64,000 bases of DNA from Legionella_C dresdenensis (GTDB lineage Bacteria; Pseudomonadota; Gammaproteobacteria; Legionellales; Legionellaceae): NCBI RefSeq assembly GCF_042649825.1, contig NZ_JBHSAB010000001.1, forward strand, positions 124,001 through 188,000. The letters are read 5' to 3'. The notes beneath the pieces were generated by a model that was given only the letters and a program-made list of their open reading frames with translations, did not search any database and was not told the origin of the DNA. Numbering within the stretch: position 1 is the stretch's first letter; each line of letters starts with the position of its first letter. Position numbers and translations under genes: made by a program. This document shows, one piece after another, positions 41,391 through 50,752 of this stretch.

Positions 41391-42782
41391 CTATTTTTTC
41401 TTCTTTTTAATATGCTTCATTAAACGCTTTTTCTTATTAACCTGACGCTCGGATAATTTATTTTTCTTATGTTTAAATGGATTGGCCCCACCCTTGAACT
41501 CTACCTTGAGCGGTGTTCCAGTCAACTTCAAATGATTGATGAAAGCATTAGATAAATAACGCTTGTAGCTATCAGGCAAAGCATCCAACTGATTACCGTG
41601 AATAACAATCAGCGGCGGATTATGGCCGCCCATGTGGGCGTAGCGTAATTTAATTCTGCGTCCATTGACTGTCGGAGGATTGTGTTGGCTGACTAAATCC
41701 TGAAGCAAACGTGTCAGCATCGGGGTTGAGAATTTTTGAATTGCACTGGCATATGCCTGATCAATATCATTAAATAATAGACCGACACCACTGCCATGAA
41801 GCGCTGAAATATAGCGAATTTTTGCAAAATTGGTAAAATGCAGACGGCGCGCGAGCTCGGCTTTGACATGCTCTTTATGATCATTATCCAGCCCATCCCA
41901 CTTATTTACAGCAATAACCAACCCCTTACCCGCCTCAATAATGAAGCTAAGTAAATGCATATCCTGATCAGTTAAACCCTCTTTAGCGTCCAGTAACATC
42001 AGACAAACATGCGATTCCTTGATCGATTGCAATGTTTTAATAATAGAAAATTTTTCAATTTTCAGATCAACTCGGGCTTTTCGCCTTACTCCTGCAGTAT
42101 CAATCAGGGTATAGCTTTTCTCATCACGCTCAAATGGGATAGCAATACTGTCACGGGTTGTGCCGGGCATATCATACACTACGACCCGCTCTTCACCCAG
42201 AACCCGATTGATTAGAGTAGATTTACCAACATTAGGTCTTCCAACGAATGCAATTTTAACTGACTCTTTCTCATCAGTTGCTATTTCAGGTTCAGCAAAA
42301 TCAGCAGTCAGATCCCTTAATAACAGGCTCATTCCCTGCCCGTGCGATGCTGATACCGGATGAACATTGGCAAAGCCAAGCCGTTGGAAGTCTGAACAAG
42401 CGACTTCATCCTGTATTCCTTCAGCTTTATTCACTACCAGAAATACAGGTTTGTTAATCTTTCTTAACTGACCGGCAATTGTCTCATCAATACCAGTCAA
42501 ACCGGCGCGCGCGTCAACCATGAAAAGGACAACATCAGCCTCTTCCAGCGCCTGCGCAGACTGTCTGGACATGAGTTCATCTACAGCGATGTCATCAACG
42601 CCGATACCACCCGTATCCACAACAATAAACGGTTTATCTTCAAATTTGGCTTCTCCGTACTGTCTATCCCTGGTAAGTCCCGGAAAATCAGCGACCAGCG
42701 CATCCTGCGTACGCGTCATACGATTAAACATAGTGGATTTGCCTACATTAGGCCGACCCACTAAAGCTACAACTGGAATCAT
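41391..42782 (-). CDS. der: Ribosome-assembly GTPase Der (EngA)
   Basis: Tandem GTPase needed for 50S assembly, 463 residues. G domain 1: GRPNVGKSTMFNR (residue 8), DTGG, NKAE. G domain 2: GRPNVGKSTLINR (about 181), DTAGVRR, NKWD. C-terminal KH-like domain from about 350 and a lysine-rich tail (KKKRLMKHIKKKKK). Last gene of the ndk-to-der cluster. Confidence 0.97.
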   Translation of the reverse strand: MIPVVALVGRPNVGKSTMFNRMTRTQDALVADFPGLTRDRQYGEAKFEDKPFIVVDTGGIGVDDIAVDELMSRQSAQALEEADVVLFMVDARAGLTGIDETIAGQLRKINKPVFLVVNKAEGIQDEVACSDFQRLGFANVHPVSASHGQGMSLLLRDLTADFAEPEIATDEKESVKIAFVGRPNVGKSTLINRVLGEERVVVYDMPGTTRDSIAIPFERDEKSYTLIDTAGVRRKARVDLKIEKFSIIKTLQSIKESHVCLMLLDAKEGLTDQDMHLLSFIIEAGKGLVIAVNKWDGLDNDHKEHVKAELARRLHFTNFAKIRYISALHGSGVGLLFNDIDQAYASAIQKFSTPMLTRLLQDLVSQHNPPTVNGRRIKLRYAHMGGHNPPLIVIHGNQLDALPDSYKRYLSNAFINHLKLTGTPLKVEFKGGANPFKHKKNKLSERQVNKKKRLMKHIKKKKK

Positions 42783-42785
42783 GAA

Positions 42786-43943
42786 TTAGCTCACAGAAAT
42801 TCGATTTAATCTGCCATTGGCAGTCATCACATAGACATTATTGTTGTCTACTGTCGGGGCGATTATAATGGCTCCTGACAATTGCGTTCTTGCCAGAAAC
42901 TCGCCATTTTGTGTTGACAACACGTGCAACATACCGGTTTTATCGCCGATTATCAGACGATTACCTGATAGTACAGGCTCAGTCAGCCCACGGGCTTTCA
43001 ACCCTACCTGTTTCCAACTGACCTTGCCGGTTTTTTTGCTGAGCGCCCATACAACATCATCACTGTCTGTCATATAGAGCGTATCACCGCCGATAACAAT
43101 ATTTTTATAGGTAGACGCCGGTTTGCGCCAGACAAATTCGCCATTGGCAAGAGATAAAGCGCCGACATAGCCCTGATAGCTTGCCAGATAAGCGGTATCA
43201 CCTTGTACTATGGGATCTGCATCGATATCAACCAGCCGCTCCACATCACTTGAGCCGCTGGCATAAGCGATGCTTCGTTGCCATAAGACTTCACCTGACT
43301 CAATATCGACAGCATCGAGTTTGCCATCGGAATACCCCACCAGTATCAGGCGGTTATCGACAACTATCGGAGATGAGCTGGCTTTCAATATCAGGCTGGG
43401 CGAACCATGGTCCGTAAGCCATAACTGTTTACCAGAATTTAAATCAAACGCATACAGGTTACCGTCGATCGTTTTAGCGATTACCTTATTATGAGCAATA
43501 ACAGGCTTGGACAGAACATCGCTTGATACTCGAGTCTGCCAGGCTTCTTCGCCGTTTGACTCTTTTAAGATAACAATTTTGGCATCATCTGTACCAACAG
43601 CAATATGGCCTGCGGCGACAGTCGGGCCACTGACTATGTTGGAACTGATTTTCTTATTCCAGACTAAATTGCCATTTTGCTTATTAATGGCATTAATTAT
43701 ACCACTGGCATCAGCCGTATAGATAATATTTCCAACAGTGACTGGTTTCAGCTTTAAAAACGTGGTGCTTTTAAGCGTTGAACCCGCAACAACATCCCAC
43801 TTTGTTTTTAATTTCTGTTTGGCAGTTATTGGCTCAAGCGCTGACGGTGCTGGCGTGTTATCTTTACCCAACATATAATCATCTACTGTTGAGCATGACG
43901 TCAAGCCTGCCAATAATGCAAGAGACAGTACAGTTTTTTTCAT
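42786..43943 (-). CDS. bamB: Outer-membrane assembly lipoprotein BamB
   Basis: Eight-bladed beta-propeller of the BAM complex, 385 residues. Lipobox AGLTSC near residue 17. Repeated PQQ-type blades are visible, e.g. NGNLVWNKKI, NGEEAWQTRV, SGKQLWLTDH, SGEVLWQRSI, TGKVSWKQVG. ATG 43943 follows AGGGGTTGTTA. Position between yfgM and der is conserved. Confidence 0.95.
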   Translation of the reverse strand: MKKTVLSLALLAGLTSCSTVDDYMLGKDNTPAPSALEPITAKQKLKTKWDVVAGSTLKSTTFLKLKPVTVGNIIYTADASGIINAINKQNGNLVWNKKISSNIVSGPTVAAGHIAVGTDDAKIVILKESNGEEAWQTRVSSDVLSKPVIAHNKVIAKTIDGNLYAFDLNSGKQLWLTDHGSPSLILKASSSPIVVDNRLILVGYSDGKLDAVDIESGEVLWQRSIAYASGSSDVERLVDIDADPIVQGDTAYLASYQGYVGALSLANGEFVWRKPASTYKNIVIGGDTLYMTDSDDVVWALSKKTGKVSWKQVGLKARGLTEPVLSGNRLIIGDKTGMLHVLSTQNGEFLARTQLSGAIIIAPTVDNNNVYVMTANGRLNRISVS

Positions 43944-43961
43944 TAACAACCCCTTTTATTA

Positions 43962-44636
43962 TCAGGCAGAACGCGGTGCGCTAGCGCCAACGTTCATTGA
44001 TTGCGTCAAGGTAGCCAGTTCATTAGTTTTCATTTCAAGGTATTGATTACCAATACCATTGGTCCTGGCTTCACTAATCGCATCTTTATATGCAACCGCT
44101 GCCTGCTGATAATTACCAGTAGCAGTATAAATATCGCCTTTCAGCTCATTGATTAGCGGCATATAGGAATCATCATCAACAGTAGCCAATTCGCCGATAG
44201 CCTTATCATATGCCTTCTGCGCAGCCATTATCCTTGCGATCCGCAAACGGGCTACCTGCCGTAATGCTTTCAGCCTGGAATGAGAAGCAACATATTCCAA
44301 CGGTTCCAGTGCTTTATCCAGCTTGTCTCGCGAGACATACAATTTTGCAAGCGTCATTCGTGCTGCATCGGCATAGACAGTATCACTAAATTGCTGAGTT
44401 AACTGGTTAGCATAGGCTTTAATCGCCTTGTTATCATGATTGGAAAACGCAACCATTAAATGCTCATAAGCGTTAGAAGCCTGGGTGTTAACTTTATTTT
44501 CGTGCCACTGCCAGTACCTATATCCCGATGCCGCAAGCAAAATAACCGATAAAATAATAGTAATTGGCGTACTATAGCGGCGCCACCATTTTTTAATTGC
44601 TTCAATTTGCTCTTCTTCTGTCATATAAGTAGACAT
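43962..44636 (-). CDS. yfgM: YfgM-like ancillary SecYEG translocon protein
   Basis: 224 residues from ATG 44636 (AGGAGAG upstream). Short cytoplasmic part MTEEEQIEAIKKWWRRY, one membrane helix (about 24-42), then a periplasmic TPR-like domain. In E. coli YfgM links SecYEG with periplasmic chaperones such as PpiD. It lies 17 bases after hisS. Confidence 0.9.
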   Translation of the reverse strand: MSTYMTEEEQIEAIKKWWRRYSTPITIILSVILLAASGYRYWQWHENKVNTQASNAYEHLMVAFSNHDNKAIKAYANQLTQQFSDTVYADAARMTLAKLYVSRDKLDKALEPLEYVASHSRLKALRQVARLRIARIMAAQKAYDKAIGELATVDDDSYMPLINELKGDIYTATGNYQQAAVAYKDAISEARTNGIGNQYLEMKTNELATLTQSMNVGASAPRSA

Positions 44637-44652
44637 TTTTCTCTCCTGACCA

Positions 44653-45930
44653 TCATCCAAAATGGCTTTTCAAATACTCGATGATCTTGTTCTGATCAAC
44701 CGTCACCTGTTCTGCCTGCACCCGCAGATTTTTAACACTAACCTGCCCGTTTCTCAACTCATCTTCACCAATTATTATCGCTAAATCAGCACTACTTTTA
44801 TCTGCGCGTTTAAACTGGCTTTTGAAACCGCCGCCAGCCGTGTTAGTTATTACCTGAACAGCCGGGTAACACTCTCTGACTTGCTCGGCAACAACCAGTA
44901 ACTTTTGCATGGCGTCATCATTAACAGCAATTAAGAATAACCCTTGTTGTTTGTTCTGCTCGCAAGCAACACCCAATGTTTCCATTAACAGTAACAACCT
45001 TTCAGCTCCCATGGCAAAACCTACTGCAGGAACAGAATTACCGCCTAATTGCTCAACAAGCGCGTCATATCGGCCGCCAGCACAAATCGTTGCCTGGCTG
45101 CCGAGTTTGTCGGTTACCCACTCAAAAACGGTATGGCCATAGTAGTCAAGACCACGAACCAAAAATGGATTAACTTCGAAAGGAATAGCTAATTGCTCAA
45201 GACCTGCACATAAATTATCGAACTTCATTCTGCTGTCTTCGCCCAAACTATCGATAAGCTTTGGCGCTTCAGCTAGCAAAGCCTGAACCTGAGGGTTTTT
45301 ACTGTCCAGAATGCGTAATGGATTTTTATCGAGACGACGCTTGCTATCTTCATCCAGTTGTTCAAAATTCCGGTTGAAAAACTCAACCAGTTTTTCTTTA
45401 TAAGCCTGTCTTTCGCTTAATTCGCCAAGGGAATTAATCTGCAGTGCTGTTGCCTGCTGAATACCGAGTCTTTGCCACAAACGCCAACACATGGCTATCA
45501 ATTCCAGCTCAACTGCTGTACCTGCTATTCCCAGTGCTTCAACACCAAACTGGTGGAATTGACGATAGCGCCCTTTCTGGGGTTTTTCATGGCGAAACAT
45601 AGCGCCGAAATACCAAAGCTTCTGCTGTTGATTATGTAACAGGCCATGCTCAAGACAGGCACGCAAACAGCTGGCAGTTCCCTCAGGCCGGAGGGTCAGG
45701 CTGTCGCCGTTTAAATCAGTGAACGTGTACATTTCCTTTTCGACTATATCGGTAATCTCACCGATACTGCGTTTGAACAGTTGCGTACTTTCAACTAAAG
45801 GGAAGCGGATTTCCTGATAACCATATTGATCCAGGCAGTGTTTAAATACTGACTCCAGATATTGCCAGGCGGAAATTTGTCCGGGCAAAACATCATTCAT
45901 CCCTTTTACAGCCTGAATTCTCTCAACCAC
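44653..45930 (-). CDS. hisS: Histidyl-tRNA synthetase HisS
   Basis: Class II synthetase, 425 residues. Start IQAVKGMNDVLP; motif 2 region FRHEKPQKGRYRQFHQFG; histidine-binding RGLDYYGHTVFEW; motif 3 GFAMGAERLLL; anticodon-binding domain from about 325. The GTG at 45930 (GGAGA six bases upstream) best fits the family N-terminus and overlaps the rodZ end by 8 bases; an ATG at 45951 is in frame but deeper in rodZ. Confidence 0.95.
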   Translation of the reverse strand: MVERIQAVKGMNDVLPGQISAWQYLESVFKHCLDQYGYQEIRFPLVESTQLFKRSIGEITDIVEKEMYTFTDLNGDSLTLRPEGTASCLRACLEHGLLHNQQQKLWYFGAMFRHEKPQKGRYRQFHQFGVEALGIAGTAVELELIAMCWRLWQRLGIQQATALQINSLGELSERQAYKEKLVEFFNRNFEQLDEDSKRRLDKNPLRILDSKNPQVQALLAEAPKLIDSLGEDSRMKFDNLCAGLEQLAIPFEVNPFLVRGLDYYGHTVFEWVTDKLGSQATICAGGRYDALVEQLGGNSVPAVGFAMGAERLLLLMETLGVACEQNKQQGLFLIAVNDDAMQKLLVVAEQVRECYPAVQVITNTAGGGFKSQFKRADKSSADLAIIIGEDELRNGQVSVKNLRVQAEQVTVDQNKIIEYLKSHFG

Positions 45931-46498
45931 TGTGTGTCTCCGAGCTATCATCGCTTTCTACTGCAAACATTGATTGCATGCGGGATAAATCCGTCAGTTT
46001 TTGCTCCTGTTCAGATTTGCTGGCAACAGTCTGAGTTGCGGGAGCCGCGGTTTGTGCTTCTTTAATAGCAAAAAACGGTTGCGCGTCTTTGTTAGTATGC
46101 CACCAGATACCTACGGCAATAACGGCAGCCAGTACGACCAGAACCGTAAACCAGCGTACCATGCGCTCACCGAAATTTGACTCCCGCTTACTTTGCCAAA
46201 GCGCTTTCTCGACTTTACGCTCTGATGCATAACGATTGTTAAACGTTTCCAGTAAAGGATCAGGTGAAACTCCCAGCAGCTTGGCATACGCACGCAAATA
46301 GCCTTTAATGAATACTGGTTCAGGCATACTCTGGTAATCATCTGCTTCGAGCAACTCAATAATTTTAATGCGTAAATGCAGTTTCCCTGCGACATATTCC
46401 TGTGAAATGCCTTTCTTCTCTCTAAGGTGAGCCAGAAATGAGCCGGGATTTTCGTTATGGTTATTATTTATTTCATCCGCTGCCAAGGTCATACTCAT
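45923..46498 (-). CDS. rodZ: RodZ-like cell-shape protein
   Basis: 191 residues. N-terminal helix-turn-helix (about 20-85): SFLAHLREKKGISQEYVAGKL, then FIKGYLRAYAKLLG. One membrane helix (about 113-131). The periplasmic part is only about 60 residues and lacks the beta-domain of E. coli RodZ, so this is a short form. Links MreB to the membrane in other bacteria. Starts after GGAGTTAAAT. Confidence 0.88.
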   Translation of the reverse strand: MSMTLAADEINNNHNENPGSFLAHLREKKGISQEYVAGKLHLRIKIIELLEADDYQSMPEPVFIKGYLRAYAKLLGVSPDPLLETFNNRYASERKVEKALWQSKRESNFGERMVRWFTVLVVLAAVIAVGIWWHTNKDAQPFFAIKEAQTAAPATQTVASKSEQEQKLTDLSRMQSMFAVESDDSSETHSG

Positions 46499-46528
46499 AT
46501 TTAACTCCGCTCTGATCTATTGGGTCAG

Positions 46529-47272
46529 TTAACTGACCATAGTATTCAATAAATTATCTATTTTTTGTTTATATTCAACTTCAAGCTCTGGTTTACCCGC
46601 TTTACGTGCTACTTCCAGCGCTAATTCAAGCAACGCTTTATCTTTTTGCACTATACTCTCATATTTTTTCAGGTTTAATAGAGCGCTGTTCAATTCATTC
46701 TCTTTTAATTCAACTGATATTAACTCATGCAGCGACTGCCTTCGTCTTGGGTCCTGATCCAGGGCCTTGATAAAGTAATTTTCAGCCTTGCGATAGTCAG
46801 GCACCGCTTCGGCACAAAGTCCTGCATTTTCATACGCGCCTGCAGTATGAACATAAGTTACATCATTAACCGCTTTTATAAAATACTTTTCAGCTTCTTT
46901 AAAATCACCCTGGCGGCAAAGGAAGGTACCATAATTGTTTAACTGCGCTCCGTTTTGGGGAGACAGCGACAATGCTTTTAAATAATATTTTTTTGCTTCC
47001 TCAATATTTCCTGTTTTTTCAAGATAATAAGCCATAGCTCCATTAGCCGATGGCGAGTCAGGCGCAAGATCCAGGGCAATCAGCAATTTTCTTTTAGCAC
47101 GCGGCCGGTCTCCTTGCTTTAAATACGCAATACCCAATTGGGTATTGTAGGAAGCTGCATCATTGCGCTTCTGCCGCTTCTCTGCTTTTTCGGCAGCCTG
47201 CTCACTATTATGCTCACATGCTTGTAACAAGAGAAAAGGCATAATTAGTAAAAAACGTAATGATAATGGCAA
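46529..47272 (-). CDS. pilF: Type IV pilus assembly lipoprotein PilF (PilW)
   Basis: 247 residues. A lipobox LLLQAC (Cys near residue 19) requires the TTG at 47272 as start; the internal ATG would leave too short a signal. About six TPR units follow (e.g. YNTQLGIAYLKQGDRPRAKRKL, GAMAYYLEKTGNIEEAKKYY). Pilotin for the secretin PilQ. Position between rlmN and rodZ is conserved. Confidence 0.9.
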   Translation of the reverse strand: MPLSLRFLLIMPFLLLQACEHNSEQAAEKAEKRQKRNDAASYNTQLGIAYLKQGDRPRAKRKLLIALDLAPDSPSANGAMAYYLEKTGNIEEAKKYYLKALSLSPQNGAQLNNYGTFLCRQGDFKEAEKYFIKAVNDVTYVHTAGAYENAGLCAEAVPDYRKAENYFIKALDQDPRRRQSLHELISVELKENELNSALLNLKKYESIVQKDKALLELALEVARKAGKPELEVEYKQKIDNLLNTMVS

Positions 47273-47367
47273 AATTTAAACACCAATTAAGAAAATGTGG
47301 GGTTATTATACTCTAAATCGTTTAAAATGCGAGATATGGATTTGGTTTTGGCTAAGCAGAGAAATCA

Positions 47368-48495
47368 TTACTGCATTTGTGCGGTGATTTCTTTGTCTTT
47401 TGGCATAAAGTGTAGTTTTTGCCAGCGTTGTGATCGACTGGTTCGGTCTTTTACTTTACCGGCAAGCTGACCGCAGGCTGCGTCAATATCGTCGCCACGG
47501 GTTTTACGGGTAATGGTATTAATGCCCTTTGCTATCAACATATCTCTGAATGCGTCAATACTCTGCTGTGGCGAACGCTCATACTGCGTCAGAGGGAAAG
47601 GATTAAACGGAATTAAATTGACTTTTGCAGGCACGTTTTTTAATAGTTTAATTAATTGCCGGGCATGTTCAGGCTGATCATTAACCCCTTTAAGCATAAC
47701 GTATTCAAACGTCACTTTTCGTTTGGGTTCATCTTTAAAGTAACGCCGGCAGAGATCCATAAGTTCTGCAAGAGGATACTTTTTGTTGATCGGAACCAGT
47801 ACATCACGTAATTCATCATTGGGTGCATGCAATGAAACAGCGAGCGAAACCGGGCTAACCTCCCGCAGTCTTTCAAGATCAGGCAGAACGCCGGAAGTGC
47901 TTAATGTTACCCGTTTCTTTGACAGGCCATAAGCAAAGTCGTCCATCATAATATCCATGGCGGCAACAACATTATCAAAATTAAGCAGGGGTTCACCCAT
48001 CCCCATCATGACAACATTGGTAATGCGTTTATCATGGGCGCCGTCTTTTTGCGACAATTCCCTGACTGCCAGCCAAATCTGGCCAATAATTTCGGCAGTA
48101 GTCAGATTGCGGTTAAAACCCTGTTTGGCAGTAGAACAAAAACTGCAGTTAAGGGCGCAACCGACCTGAGATGACACACAGAGCGTACCTCGGGTCGCTT
48201 CCGGAATAAAGACAGTTTCAATACTGTTTCCGCAATCCAGTTTAAGCAACCACTTACAGGTACCATCCTGTGATTTTTGGCAGGCAATAATTTCGGGCAA
48301 CCGAATTTCAGCGCTTTGCGCAAGTTTCTCTCGCAAAGCTTTTCCCAAATTACTCATTTGGGAAAAATCACTATAACCAGCCTGATGTATCCACTGCATC
48401 ACCTGCTGCGCGCGAAAGGGTTTTTCGCCAATGGCGGTAAAAAACTCTCGCATCTGCGGGTAGTTAAAATTCAAAAGGTTGGTTTTTTCGCTCAT
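47368..48495 (-). CDS. rlmN: Dual-specificity 23S rRNA/tRNA adenine-C2 methyltransferase RlmN
   Basis: Radical-SAM methyltransferase for A2503 of 23S rRNA and A37 of some tRNAs. 375 residues from ATG 48495. Cluster motif CALNCSFCSTAKQGF near residue 113; GMGEPLLNFDNV; the cysteine of DIDAACGQLAGKV near the C-terminus completes the mechanism. N-terminal HhH-like FRAQQVMQWIH. Confidence 0.96.
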   Translation of the reverse strand: MSEKTNLLNFNYPQMREFFTAIGEKPFRAQQVMQWIHQAGYSDFSQMSNLGKALREKLAQSAEIRLPEIIACQKSQDGTCKWLLKLDCGNSIETVFIPEATRGTLCVSSQVGCALNCSFCSTAKQGFNRNLTTAEIIGQIWLAVRELSQKDGAHDKRITNVVMMGMGEPLLNFDNVVAAMDIMMDDFAYGLSKKRVTLSTSGVLPDLERLREVSPVSLAVSLHAPNDELRDVLVPINKKYPLAELMDLCRRYFKDEPKRKVTFEYVMLKGVNDQPEHARQLIKLLKNVPAKVNLIPFNPFPLTQYERSPQQSIDAFRDMLIAKGINTITRKTRGDDIDAACGQLAGKVKDRTSRSQRWQKLHFMPKDKEITAQMQ

Positions 48496-48521
48496 TGCCT
48501 GCCTCAATACAACTTTAAAAA

Positions 48522-48947
48522 TTATCGCTCACAAATTTCGTGTGGCTCAAAGAAAAACGCAATTTCAGTTGCAGCATTTTCAGCGCTGTCAGAACCATGG
48601 ACTGCATTAGCATCAATGCTATCAGCAAAATCAGCACGGATAGTGCCAGGAGCCGCTTCTTTAGGATTGGTAGCGCCCATCAGTTCACGGTTTTTGGCAA
48701 TTGCGTTTTCGCCTTGCAGGACTTGAATCATAACAGGACCTGAAATCATAAAAGTAACCAGATCGTTGAAAAACGGACGAGCTTTGTGAACAGCGTAGAA
48801 GCCTTCAGCTTGTTCACGAGTTAAATGAGCCATTTTAGCTGCAACGATTTTTAATCCGGCATTTTCAAAGCGGGCAGAAATCTGACCAATTACTGATTTT
48901 GCAACCGCATCAGGTTTAACAATAGATAAAGTTTTTTCAACAGCCAT
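48522..48947 (-). CDS. ndk: Nucleoside diphosphate kinase Ndk
   Basis: Balances nucleoside triphosphates. 141 residues. TLSIVKPDAVAK start, GATNPKEAAPGTIRADFADS, and the active histidine in NAVHGSDSAENA near residue 117. ATG 48947 follows GGAGCAATAAA; the frame reads 11 residues further upstream without homology. Confidence 0.97.
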   Translation of the reverse strand: MAVEKTLSIVKPDAVAKSVIGQISARFENAGLKIVAAKMAHLTREQAEGFYAVHKARPFFNDLVTFMISGPVMIQVLQGENAIAKNRELMGATNPKEAAPGTIRADFADSIDANAVHGSDSAENAATEIAFFFEPHEICER

Positions 48948-49045
48948 TTTATTGCTCCAGTTGATACAATTAAAGGGCATTATTATACATGATCATTGAT
49001 TGGGATGATAGAAATATTGGAAAAATTTGTTCTGCAAGGATACTG

Positions 49046-49075
49046 TTATTCCCGCGAAGGCGGGAATCCATTTCT
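49046..49075. repeat. Single family B hairpin
   Basis: TTATTCCCGCGAAGGCGGGA followed by ATCCATTTCT; half of the 86-bp element. Between ndk and the 49.1-kb ORF. Confidence 0.75.
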
Positions 49076-49082
49076 AGCGAAC

Positions 49083-49964
49083 CTACTCTTCCTTATCAGA
49101 TCCACCTAATTCAGAATCAAAATACAACGCTTCCTTGTTTTCCTGATCCTGAATTTCATTAACTCGATATTCAGGAAGCAATTGAATTAATTCTTTTGCT
49201 CTCAAAATAACTTTTTTAAATTCACCGCGATATCCTTTCAACTGCACCGCCATATCATTAATTTTTCCTGCAAACTCAATAAGAAGGCCTTGCGTATTCG
49301 CTGCGAACTCATCCAGAGCATGCAACTCATTGGAAAATATCTCCTTTGCCTCCGGCGTCAGGGAAATACCTAATAATTGCTCAACAGTACTCCAGTGTTT
49401 GTCATTTATCTGCCGGGTTTTAAACTCATACTGAGTGAGGAGCGCAATCAGTGCGCGTAAAATCTGCTGCTCTGATTTACCTGATTTTGACAATTTTCCT
49501 TTCACAGCTTTAGCCGCATTTTTTAATAGATTATTCCAGTTTGCGGCATGCTCAATAAGAGCGCGTTGACTCTCCACAATCAATGTTTTATGTGCGGTTT
49601 CAGTTTCAGCGTATTGCTCATTTAATTTCACAAACTCTGTACGTAATTCTTCAAGATTATATCGCGTGCCGCCGCCCGGCCCCTCTTCATCCTTACTGCC
49701 ATCGGGAGAAATCAGAAAATCGATAAACATTTTTTGAGCGTACAATTGATAATCACGAGCCTGCTGCAGAATAATACCATTAAATATATTACGCAGCGGC
49801 ACCCTTAATAAGCGATGATAAAAAGTCTCAGGGGTTTTCAGGGTATAGATTATCTCATTTGGACTTAATTTGATTTGATATTTATCGAGCAGGCGTTGTA
49901 TTGTCACCAAACCATAGGTGGAAACCCAACCCGTCAAATCATTCTCAGCCTGTATTTCGCTCAT
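49083..49964 (-). CDS. Uncharacterised helical protein
   Basis: 293 residues from the ATG at 49964, which has GGAAGA upstream. No signal peptide or membrane helix. Mostly helical, with coiled-coil-like stretches at about 120-175 (ELRTEFVKLNEQYAETETAHKT) and 245-275. The segment PDGSKDEEGPGGGTRYN (about 104-120) is a flexible break. The C-terminus is acidic (SELGGSDKEE). No family recognised. Divergent from miaE by 71 bases. It could be a cytosolic housekeeping protein or a secreted effector; the sequence does not decide. Confidence 0.6.
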   Translation of the reverse strand: MSEIQAENDLTGWVSTYGLVTIQRLLDKYQIKLSPNEIIYTLKTPETFYHRLLRVPLRNIFNGIILQQARDYQLYAQKMFIDFLISPDGSKDEEGPGGGTRYNLEELRTEFVKLNEQYAETETAHKTLIVESQRALIEHAANWNNLLKNAAKAVKGKLSKSGKSEQQILRALIALLTQYEFKTRQINDKHWSTVEQLLGISLTPEAKEIFSNELHALDEFAANTQGLLIEFAGKINDMAVQLKGYRGEFKKVILRAKELIQLLPEYRVNEIQDQENKEALYFDSELGGSDKEE

Positions 49965-50035
49965 TATTCTTCCAACTTGATTTTGTAACTGTCTGTGATA
50001 TAAAGCTGTCATTTTACATTATATATCAAATTTCT

Positions 50036-50665
50036 ATGCTAAACGCTCTTGCTAATGATTTGCAAACATTAAATGACTTTATTCGTCTGCCGACTCCCGA
50101 TCGCTGGCTTGCGGCAGTCGCCGATAATCTGCCCCTTCTGCTTGTCGACCATGCTCATTGCGAACGGAAAGCGGCGGCAACCGCTATTAACCTGATCAGC
50201 AAATATCCCCACCATAAGGAACTGGTGGCTTTAATGTCGCCGCTGGCGCGTGAGGAAATGCTGCATTTCGAAAAAGTTATTGATTTAATGCAACTGCGTG
50301 GAATCAAATTTGGCTCTTTAACTCCCTCTGATTATGCTCAGCAATTGCATGCGTTGGCTACGCGGGCGAATAATCAGGAGCGGCTGCGGGATCTGTTACT
50401 AATCGGGGCTATTATTGAAGCGCGATCCTGCGAGCGTTTTTGCGCGTTGGTACCCATACTGGAGGATAAAGTACTGGCTCGTTTTTATTCTACCCTGCTT
50501 AAATCAGAAGCCAGGCATTATCAGGATTATTTGCATTTGGCGAATTTATATGGCGAGGGAGTTGAAGAAAGACTGGATTGTTTTCTTAAGGTTGAAAACA
50601 GGTTAATCAGTGCAGAGGATTCAGTGTTTCGGTTTCATAGCGGCGTGCCTGCTTTGCCGAATTAA
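50036..50665 (+). CDS. miaE: tRNA-(ms2i6A37) hydroxylase MiaE
   Basis: Di-iron enzyme that hydroxylates the isopentenyl group of ms2i6A37 in tRNA. 209 residues from ATG 50036. Metal-binding helices: DHAHCERKAAATAI, SPLAREEMLHFEKV, AIIEARSCERFCAL and LKSEARHYQDYLHL, the ferritin-like ExxH pattern. The longer frame from 49901 is a shadow of the divergent gene. Needs oxygen, consistent with an aerobe. Confidence 0.93.
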   Translation: MLNALANDLQTLNDFIRLPTPDRWLAAVADNLPLLLVDHAHCERKAAATAINLISKYPHHKELVALMSPLAREEMLHFEKVIDLMQLRGIKFGSLTPSDYAQQLHALATRANNQERLRDLLLIGAIIEARSCERFCALVPILEDKVLARFYSTLLKSEARHYQDYLHLANLYGEGVEERLDCFLKVENRLISAEDSVFRFHSGVPALPN

Positions 50666-50666
50666 A

Positions 50667-50740
50667 GGAGTGTTGGGCTTTACAGCCCAACCTACAGTAG
50701 TTTGATTAAGCGTAGGTTGGGCTGTAAAGCCCAACACTCC
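50667..50740. repeat. Two inverted family A copies forming a long palindrome
   Basis: Left copy 50667-50695 (GGAGTGTTGGGCTTTACAGC...CTAC) and right copy 50712-50740 are exact 29-base complements around a 16-base loop. Each copy is itself a hairpin. It separates convergent miaE and the 50.8-kb ORF. Confidence 0.9.
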
Positions 50741-50752
50741 ATTTGTATAGTT

